From assembly GCA_013141415.1 (NCBI GenBank), contig JABFQY010000001.1, forward strand, positions 62,001 to 126,000: a stretch of DNA of 64,000 nucleotides, written 5' to 3'. This document shows positions 58,578-64,000 of this stretch, piece by piece. Numbering within the stretch: position 1 is the first letter of the stretch; each line of letters opens with the position of its first letter. The translations under genes and the position numbers were made by a program. The DNA comes from Kiritimatiellaceae bacterium (GTDB taxonomy: Bacteria > Verrucomicrobiota > Kiritimatiellia > Kiritimatiellales > Tichowtungiaceae). The notes under the pieces are model-generated. The model saw only the letters and a list, made by a program, of their open reading frames with translations. It made no database searches and was not told the DNA's origin.

Positions 58578-58655
58578 GTATTTTCTCCACCCTTAAAAAG
58601 GCGGCCACGGTATTTGATTTAAAAACTGAACGCAAGCCGCTATTGTCCGCTGACC

Positions 58656-59543
58656 ATGACCTTTTCCTTGTTGTTAGCTGAAATACTGCCGTCGGCCAAA
58701 CCGTTCTGGGAATACAGTAGCCCGCCTCCGGGCACGGTTGCCTCCGGCCTTTTTTTTCTGTTGCTGATCTGTCTCGGCATTACTGCGGAGATCGGACTGG
58801 TATTGCATTGGATGAAGCGGCCCGTTCCTCTGCCGGAGCTGTCCGGAAGGCTTTCCGCGCGCGCTCTTCCGTGGCAGTTGGTGATGATTTTTTTCGGCGG
58901 CGTAATCGGATTCTACCTGCTTACATCGTGGCTCTATCTGCTCATGTTCCCGCAAGGAGAGGTCGAGCCGCATACCGTTATTTTTCAGACCCTGTTGTTT
59001 CACCTGCCGGGGCTGGGCCTTCTCGGCCTGCTGTTTCATATTGCCGGAGTTCGGGCGTGCGAATTGTTCGGACTGCACTGGAAAAAAGCTCCGGCCTGGC
59101 TGGGCCTTTCGGTGATTTTTTATCTGGCGGCGCTTCCATTGCTCTGGCTGTGCAGCGCGCTCTATCAGATTTTTCTTCAGCACTTCGGTCGTGAAATGCT
59201 CCTGCAGGATATTGCACAAGTGCTGACCGTGTCCGCACCGTGGCCGGTTCGTACATTACTTTTCTTTATCGTGATCATCGTTGCCCCGGTCTTCGAAGAG
59301 ATTGTTTTCCGCGGCGTGCTGCTTCCGTTCATGGTTCGCCGCACCGGCTTCTGGCCGGGGATCGTGCTGGTCTCCATGGTTTTCGGCGGAATGCATTTCC
59401 ATCTGCCGTCGTTTCTCCCGCTTTTTCTGCTTTCGGTGATGTTCAGTCTGGCCTATGCCCGCACGCAGTCGCTACTGGTTCCGATTGGAATGCACGTCTT
59501 GTTTAACGGGGTGACAGTCGTCCTGCTTCTGCTCATGGGCTGA
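58656..59543 (+). CDS. CPBP-family intramembrane metalloprotease
   Basis: A 295-residue membrane protein with about eight helices. The ABI/CAAX-protease motifs are motif 1 EEIVFRGVLLPFMVRR (EExxxR), motif 2 VFGGMHFHLP (FxxxH) and motif 3 GMHVLFNG (HxxxN), which line the glutamate/zinc-type active site of the Rce1-like family. The bacterial members process peptides or act in immunity-like or regulatory roles; the substrate here is unknown. TATTGT 9 nt before the ATG may be the -10 box. It stands alone between asd and the glucokinase gene. Confidence 0.9.
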   Translation: MTFSLLLAEILPSAKPFWEYSSPPPGTVASGLFFLLLICLGITAEIGLVLHWMKRPVPLPELSGRLSARALPWQLVMIFFGGVIGFYLLTSWLYLLMFPQGEVEPHTVIFQTLLFHLPGLGLLGLLFHIAGVRACELFGLHWKKAPAWLGLSVIFYLAALPLLWLCSALYQIFLQHFGREMLLQDIAQVLTVSAPWPVRTLLFFIVIIVAPVFEEIVFRGVLLPFMVRRTGFWPGIVLVSMVFGGMHFHLPSFLPLFLLSVMFSLAYARTQSLLVPIGMHVLFNGVTVVLLLLMG

Positions 59544-59614
59544 TAAACCTATATTTTGATTGCATGCATCGGGAGGATGGGTAAAAAGCAAGACCTCCAG
59601 AGGAAAAGGAACCC

Positions 59615-60583
59615 ATGAATTTTTTAGGCATTGATATTGGCGGAACCAAAATTGCAGTTTCCATCGGCGACGAACAGGGAAAGATTATTGCCGACCGTCG
59701 GTTTCCGACCAATCCGGAAAGCGTGCAGGACACTATGCAGCAGGCCGCACAGGTCGCCGAAGAACTGATTGCGGCGGCAGGACTGAAAGGCGGCCAGATC
59801 GCCGCGATCGGGATCACGTCTCCGGCGCCGATGTGTTCGAAGCGCCGTATGATCCTAAAGACTCCGAATTTGCGCGGCTGGGAGCCCTTTGCGGTTGGCG
59901 ATTTCTTTGAAGAAAAATTCAAACGTCCGACCTTTATGCAGAACGATGCCAACGGCGCCGGACTGGCAGAGTTTTGGTTCGGAGCCTGCAAAGGACTGGA
60001 CTTGATCTATCTCACAATGAGCACCGGTATCGGTGCCGGCATTATTTGTAACGGACAGCTGGTTGCAGGAACTAACGATCTGGCCGGCGAAGTGGGGCAT
60101 ATCACACTGGATCTCAACGGCCCGCGTTGTGGTTGCGGGAAGACTGGTTGCTGGGAAGCCTACTGCGGCGGCAAAAATTTTGCCGATCAGGTGCGTGCCG
60201 ACATCGCCAAAGGCGCGCAAACATCAATCCTTAAAGAAGCGGGCGGCGATCCGGCGAAGATCAGCATGCAGGAAATCCGCGCCGCCATTCGCGCCGGGGA
60301 TCCTTACGCCTGCAAAAAGTGGGAAGGGTTCATTGAAAAAATGGCGCATGCCGTCAGCATCCTGTTACAGACGCTCAATCCTCAGGCCATCGTCATGGGC
60401 ACACTGGCCATTCACGGCGGCGACACCTTCATCCCTCAGATGATGGAGCGACTTCCGAAGTATGCATGGAAAGGTGTGTTGGAGACTTGCAGCCGGATTG
60501 AGGCCAGCGTACTCACCAATATTGGCGAACTGGCTGCCATCGCCGTTGCCATCGACGGTACCCGCCAATTGAATAAAGGATAA
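59615..60583 (+). CDS. glk: ROK-family glucokinase
   Basis: A 322-residue sugar kinase. It has FLGIDIGGTKIAVSI (phosphate 1), QNDANGAGLAEFW with the catalytic Asp, LIYLTMSTGIGAGIICNG, GEVGHITLDL with a zinc/substrate His, and the zinc motif CGCGKTGCWEAYCGG, a full CxCGxxGCxE set. This is the canonical ROK kinase of the window, in contrast to the zinc-less one at 6688-8085. Glucose or a related hexose is the probable substrate. GAGGAAAAGGAA is the SD. serS begins 5 nt after its stop, so the two are co-transcribed. Confidence 0.9.
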   Translation: MNFLGIDIGGTKIAVSIGDEQGKIIADRRFPTNPESVQDTMQQAAQVAEELIAAAGLKGGQIAAIGITSPAPMCSKRRMILKTPNLRGWEPFAVGDFFEEKFKRPTFMQNDANGAGLAEFWFGACKGLDLIYLTMSTGIGAGIICNGQLVAGTNDLAGEVGHITLDLNGPRCGCGKTGCWEAYCGGKNFADQVRADIAKGAQTSILKEAGGDPAKISMQEIRAAIRAGDPYACKKWEGFIEKMAHAVSILLQTLNPQAIVMGTLAIHGGDTFIPQMMERLPKYAWKGVLETCSRIEASVLTNIGELAAIAVAIDGTRQLNKG

Positions 60584-60588
60584 CTGCC

Positions 60589-61860
60589 ATGCTCGACATC
60601 AAATTCATCCGCGAAAATCCAGACGTCATCAAAAAGGCACTCGTCCATCGCAAGGCCGAGGCCGATATCGACGGACTGCTCGGCCTCGATGCCGCCCGCC
60701 GCGCCGCCATCACCGAAGCGGAAGAACTGAAAAGTATGCGGAACGCCGCTTCGAAAAAAATCGGCGGACTTATGAAGGACGGTAAAAAGTCCGAGGCCGA
60801 AGCGGCCAAGGAAGAAGTCCGCGTCATTGGCGACCGCATTACTGCGCTCGACGAAAAGGTGCGCGAACTTGACGAAAAAATTCTGAACACGCTTCTTTTT
60901 ATTCCCAACCTGCCGCTTCCTGCCGTTCCGGTTGGTAAAGACGAAACCGATAACGTCGTTGTCCGCACCTGGGGTGAACAGAAAAAATTCGATTTTGAAA
61001 TCAAGCCGCATTGGGACATCTGCGAGGCGCTCAAGCTCGTCGATTTCGAGCGCGGCACGAAGATTGCCGGCTCCGGCTTTCCGGTTTACACGGGGCAGGG
61101 GGCAAAGCTTCAGCGTGCGCTCATCCAGTTTATGCTCGACCTGCACACGACCGAACACGGCTACACCGAGGTCGAACCGCCGTTTGTCTGCAACGCCGCT
61201 GCCATGACCGGTACCGGACAGTTGCCGAAATTTTCCGAAGACATGTATTACATCAGCACCGACGAACTTTACCCGGTACCGACCGCCGAAGTACCTGTTA
61301 CAAATCTTTACGCCGACGAAATCATCGACGTCGAAAAACCGCTCAAGCTGACGGCTTACACGCCGTGCTTCCGCCGCGAAGCTGGCGCCGCCGGACGCGA
61401 CACCCGCGGACTGCTTCGCCTGCACCAGTTCGATAAAGTCGAAATGGTTAACTTTGTGAAGCCGGAAGCTTCTGAAAAACAGCACGAAATCCTCGTCCGC
61501 GAAGCCGAAGCCGTTCTGCAAAAACTCGGTCTGCACTACCGCGTTATCGAACTCTGTACCGCCGACATCGGCTTCAGCGCCGCCAAATGCTACGACATTG
61601 AACTGTGGGCGCCCGGCGTCGAAAAGTGGCTCGAAGTTTCTTCCGTCAGCAACTTCTGGGATTATCAGGCGCGCCGTGCCCGCATCCGCTGTCGCGACGA
61701 ACACGGTAAACCGCAATTCTTGCATACGCTCAACGGCTCCGGCGTCGCTCTGCCGCGCCTTGTCGTTGCGCTGATCGAAAACAACCAGAACGGCTCCGGT
61801 ACGGTCACCATTCCCGAAGCCCTGCGCCCCTACATGGGTGGACTGACGAAACTCGGCTGA
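60589..61860 (+). CDS. serS: Seryl-tRNA synthetase
   Basis: A 423-residue class II synthetase. The N-terminal long coiled-coil arm (about 25-100) binds tRNA-Ser. The catalytic domain shows GSGFPVYTGQGAKLQRALIQF, motif 2 TPCFRREAGAAGRDTRGLLRLHQFDKVE (in two parts), the ELWAPG and EVSSVSNFWDYQARRA substrate block, and motif 3 LNGSGVALPRLVVALIENNQ. AAAGGAT before the ATG is the SD. The last base of its TGA belongs to a long inverted repeat (61860-61943). Confidence 0.97.
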   Translation: MLDIKFIRENPDVIKKALVHRKAEADIDGLLGLDAARRAAITEAEELKSMRNAASKKIGGLMKDGKKSEAEAAKEEVRVIGDRITALDEKVRELDEKILNTLLFIPNLPLPAVPVGKDETDNVVVRTWGEQKKFDFEIKPHWDICEALKLVDFERGTKIAGSGFPVYTGQGAKLQRALIQFMLDLHTTEHGYTEVEPPFVCNAAAMTGTGQLPKFSEDMYYISTDELYPVPTAEVPVTNLYADEIIDVEKPLKLTAYTPCFRREAGAAGRDTRGLLRLHQFDKVEMVNFVKPEASEKQHEILVREAEAVLQKLGLHYRVIELCTADIGFSAAKCYDIELWAPGVEKWLEVSSVSNFWDYQARRARIRCRDEHGKPQFLHTLNGSGVALPRLVVALIENNQNGSGTVTIPEALRPYMGGLTKLG

Positions 61861-61943
61861 ATTTCTGGAGTGTCTGGCAAACGAAGTGCGACGGAGTTTT
61901 AAAAGCGGCCTCGCGCTGCGCTTGCGTCCGCACTCCAGAAATT
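61860..61943 (+). repeat. 84-nt inverted repeat after serS
   Basis: Terminal arms AATTTCTGGAGTG and CACTCCAGAAATT, a perfect 13 bp, enclose about 58 nt with further internal pairing (GCGCTGCGC type). It starts on the last base of the serS stop codon. It looks like a fourth dispersed palindrome family and might also end serS transcription. Confidence 0.75.
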
Positions 61944-61951
61944 TTGCGCGC

Positions 61952-61980
61952 TTGTCTATTCAACCTCATTGGCGTTAATT
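61952..61980 (+). promoter_or_regulatory. tilS promoter, predicted leaderless
   Basis: TTGTCT (61952-61957), a 17-nt spacer and TTAATT (61975-61980), then 7 nt to the GTG start at 61988. Confidence 0.5.
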
Positions 61981-61987
61981 AGCGGCT

Positions 61988-63310
61988 GTGAACCTGATCG
62001 AAAAAGTCAAAGCAGTGATTGAGCGGGAAAATCTGATTCCTGCCGACACGCATGTTGTCGTCGGGGTTTCCGGCGGTGCGGATTCTGTCGCGTTGCTCCA
62101 CATTTTGCACCGGTTCGGATATCGGCTGACCGCCGCACACCTGAACCATTCCATTCGCGGCGCGGAAGCCGATGGCGACGAAGCATTCGTCAAAGCGCTT
62201 TGCAAAAAACTCGGGATCAAGTGTGTTGCCGCCAAGACCGATGTTCCGGCGCTCGCCAAAGAAAAAGGAATCTCGCTCGAAATGGCCGCCCGAGAAGCCC
62301 GCCACGAATTCTTTCGCACTTTTGCACCGGCGCGCATCGCACTGGCACATCACGCCGACGACCAACTCGAAACCTTCTTCCTGCGCGCCGCACGCGGCAC
62401 CGGGCCAAGCGGACTCAGCGGAATGCGCTCTTTCCAATGTTTGGAAAACGTAGACGCGACGCCCTCGTCGCGTTTCTCAGACACTGCGGACGCGACGGGT
62501 GCGTCGCGTCTACGATCCCGAACACTAACGCTCATTCGTCCAATGCTTGGAATCCGGCGGACAGAAATTATCCAGTGGCTGGAAACAGAAAAAATCGAAT
62601 GGTGCGAAGACGCCACCAACACCGATGAAACCATTTCGCGCAATTTTATCCGCCGTCAGCTTCTTCCAATGTTTGGAAAACTCAATGAGCGCGCCGCCGA
62701 AAATATTCTCCGCACCATGGAAATTCTGCGTGACGAAGAAGATCATCCTGAAAAAGCGGCCCGGCGGCGCGAAATCCGTGACTGGCTGATTGAGCAAGGC
62801 GTAACACCAACCTTTGATGCGGTCGAACAGGTTGTTTCATTTTCCGAAAAAACAAGCGGAACGCAGTTCCTCGACCTGGAAGGACTACGATTGGTTAATG
62901 AGTATGGGAAGTTGAGCGTAGACGCGACGCCCTCGTCGCGTTACATGCACGAAGAACGCGACGAGGGCGTCGCGTCTACGTTGTTCATCAAGACGGAAGA
63001 AGGCGTCGGAATTCTGCGCGGATCGTGGTGCGCCTCCGTTTCGCTCGCCAAAGTCGCAGGCAGGGAAGTCGCCGTTCGTGCCGCGCGGCCCGGCGACCGG
63101 ATGGAACCGTACGGCATGGAAGGTTCCAAAAAACTTCAGGATATTTTCACCGACCTGAAAATTCCGAAGGCTCAGCGCGAACAATGGCCCATCGTCGAAT
63201 GCGGCGGAGAAATTGTCTGGCTCCCCGGCTACCGCATTGCCCGTGGCTGGGAACTGTCATCGGATTCCGAACCAGCCCTGCATTTGTTTGTGAATGAAGA
63301 TTGGGCTTAA
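61988..63310 (+). CDS. tilS: tRNA(Ile)-lysidine synthetase TilS with in-frame palindrome insertions
   Basis: TilS changes C34 of tRNA-Ile(CAU) to lysidine. It is 440 residues with a GTG start. The PP-loop VVGVSGGADSVALL (S28-S33), ALAHHADDQLETFFLRAARGTG and LIRPMLGIRRTEI form the N-terminal catalytic domain. The substrate-binding and C-terminal domains follow (RPGDRMEPYGMEGSKKLQDIFTDLKIP). Two GTAGACGCGACG palindromes are read in frame. The first adds VDATPSSR...GASRLRS near residues 155-176, between the PP-loop core and LIRPML. The second adds VDATPSSR...DEGVAST near 311-331. Both appear to lie in linker or surface positions, so the enzyme is probably active; it is an essential gene. Confidence 0.95.
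   Translation: MNLIEKVKAVIERENLIPADTHVVVGVSGGADSVALLHILHRFGYRLTAAHLNHSIRGAEADGDEAFVKALCKKLGIKCVAAKTDVPALAKEKGISLEMAAREARHEFFRTFAPARIALAHHADDQLETFFLRAARGTGPSGLSGMRSFQCLENVDATPSSRFSDTADATGASRLRSRTLTLIRPMLGIRRTEIIQWLETEKIEWCEDATNTDETISRNFIRRQLLPMFGKLNERAAENILRTMEILRDEEDHPEKAARRREIRDWLIEQGVTPTFDAVEQVVSFSEKTSGTQFLDLEGLRLVNEYGKLSVDATPSSRYMHEERDEGVASTLFIKTEEGVGILRGSWCASVSLAKVAGREVAVRAARPGDRMEPYGMEGSKKLQDIFTDLKIPKAQREQWPIVECGGEIVWLPGYRIARGWELSSDSEPALHLFVNEDWA
62432..62446 (+). repeat. TTCCAATGTTTGGAA palindrome in tilS
   Basis: Perfect 6-bp arms around TGT, 3 nt before the first GTAGACG element. The same 15 bases occur again at about 62665-62682 in tilS, and a variant near 62540. Confidence 0.7.
62450..62513 (+). 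repeat. GTAGACGCGACG-type palindrome inside tilS, copy 1
   Basis: The left arm starts GTAGACGCGACGCCC and the right end is GCGTCGCGTCTAC. The right half has diverged (CGACGGGTGCG in place of CGACGAGGGCG). In frame as VDATPSSRFSD... Confidence 0.88.
62918..62979 (+). repeat. GTAGACGCGACG-type palindrome inside tilS, copy 2
   Basis: Perfect 23-bp arms (62918-62940 and 62957-62979) around a 16-nt loop. In frame as VDATPSSRYMH... and RDEGVAST. The left arm is identical to the intergenic copy at 41624. Confidence 0.93.
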
Positions 63311-63344
63311 TGGTTACAAGAGCACATCGGCGTTAGCCGTAAAC

Positions 63345-63677
63345 TCAACCCGTGGTGGGCTGGTTACGTTTCAACTGCTTTATTATGAGCCAAACTATCA
63401 GGCACGACCAAATCACCGCACTTGCAATCGAGGACAGGGAATACCAGTAGTCATGCAATCTAACAATATTCCCATCTAAATACCCTACCGCGGGCATCAA
63501 GGGATTTAAGATGAAAAATATGACATGAAATGGTGCCGTAACCCAAATTGACGGGGGAGCCCCGCTGTAACCCCAAGCTACAAAAAGATCAATTAACCGA
63601 TATTGAATGAAACAGTGAGCCGTGGAGATAATCGGAACTCCGATAACCCATCCGAAGATTTTTTTGTTTTGATTCAT
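63345..63677 (-). CDS. Small membrane protein, function unknown
   Basis: A 110-residue protein with three hydrophobic segments (about 8-20, 46-60, 81-100), rich in Ile, Trp and Tyr. The N-terminus is basic (MNQNKKIFGW) and the tail is KQLKRNQPTTG. AAGAGA just before the ATG may serve as SD. Base composition is clearly lower in GC than its neighbours, and codon use includes many A/T-ending codons, so it could be recently acquired. No family is recognised. Confidence 0.6.
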   Translation of the reverse strand: MNQNKKIFGWVIGVPIISTAHCFIQYRLIDLFVAWGYSGAPPSIWVTAPFHVIFFILNPLMPAVGYLDGNIVRLHDYWYSLSSIASAVIWSCLIVWLIIKQLKRNQPTTG

Positions 63678-64000
63678 TCTCTTACCGTATCCGACAGGGT
63701 GTGTTATTGGGCAAACTCAAGGTTGCTGTTTTAGAAATGGCTCTTTCTTCTGAGTCGGCAGACTAGCCGCCGTCTGAAAGGCACACAATCTAAAATAACG
63801 ACTTCATAAGGCGATGGGATTGTAGCCGCGATCCGCGATCGCGGTCCGAGGGCACCCTTCGACGTTGCTCAGGCCGGGCGGCCCTCGGCTACAAGAAGGA
63901 ATCGGATTTCCCATGCCTTTTTGGTGTCTTTTCGCGGGTTCGGCGGCTATTCTCCCGCCCTTCAAGTTGATTTGGGCGGGGTCCGGTGTTAGGGTCTTCG
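63678..64000. other. Intergenic region without a recognised gene
   Basis: Besides the repeat at 63820-63894, I see only a possible stem CCCGCCC (63954-63960) / GGGCGGG (63974-63980) after TATTCT (63949-63954), which could belong to a gene starting beyond the window. No tRNA or clear ORF. Confidence 0.5.
63820..63894 (+). repeat. GTAGCC-type inverted repeat at the right end
   Basis: Terminal TTGTAGCCG and CGGCTACAA, with internal GCGATCCGCGATCGC and the pair CCGAGGGC/GCCCTCGG. Same GTAG...CTAC frame as the elements at 4195 and 34894. Confidence 0.75.

Overview
The window is a gene-dense chromosomal segment of a Gram-negative bacterium, GC-rich (roughly 55-60 percent by eye), most likely from the PVC superphylum. 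The best guess is a Kiritimatiellota/Verrucomicrobiota-like anaerobe. The pointers are a Ser-type sulfatase (which needs anaerobic maturation), an N-terminally extended ATP synthase a subunit, an EtfAB plus acyl-CoA dehydrogenase cluster, a LpxL-type acyltransferase, small EF-hand secreted proteins, and many short palindromic repeats in and between genes. The phylum assignment is inference; no rRNA is present.

Layout. 1-1300: start of a rhamnosidase-like glycoside hydrolase running off the left edge, tRNA-Asp, a small membrane protein and tRNA-Thr. 1304-6559: PfkB kinase, mnmA, a PNPOx-like flavoprotein flanked by a 45-bp direct repeat, GNAT/lpxL and an AraC regulator. 6688-9737: an amino-sugar operon (ROK kinase, PIG-L deacetylase, nagB) divergent from the AraC gene. 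9755-19939: dnaE, folP-cdaA-cdaR (c-di-AMP synthesis), a TPR protein, a secreted Pro-rich protein and a subtilase. 19977-30950: mutL, fba, an HD hydrolase, trxA, ychF, pgsA, a RodZ-like protein and ftsK. 31074-36126: two mini EF-hand proteins, a methyltransferase, a sulfatase, hisC, a Cys-rich protein and a lipoprotein. 36281-40187: etfB-etfA-trxB-acyl-CoA dehydrogenase. 40277-48725: 3D-domain protein, HAD phosphatase, SGNH hydrolase, a REP-associated tyrosine transposase (RAYT) with an extra C-terminal domain, polA, kup and a PTS EIIA. 48980-55826: a second EIIA directly followed by the complete F-type ATP synthase operon. 55977-63677: hup, metF, asd, a CPBP protease, ROK glucokinase, serS, tilS and a membrane protein.

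Two themes stand out. First, several families of short inverted repeats are scattered through the window. Some sit inside genes and stay in frame: two copies of one GTAGACGCGACG-type palindrome lie within tilS, one element lies in mnmA and one in the mutL linker. A RAYT-family transposase, the enzyme class linked to REP palindromes, lies in the same window. Second, at least ten genes (folP, subtilase, mutL, ftsK, HAD, RAYT, polA, metF, a lipoprotein, tilS) have a plausible sigma70 -10 hexamer ending only 6-8 nt before the start codon and no clear Shine-Dalgarno. This suggests leaderless transcription alongside ordinary SD-led operons such as atp and etf. In four of these the -35 position carries TTCCAA or TTTCCA, which coincides with the short TTCCAA/TTGGAA palindromes of the window.
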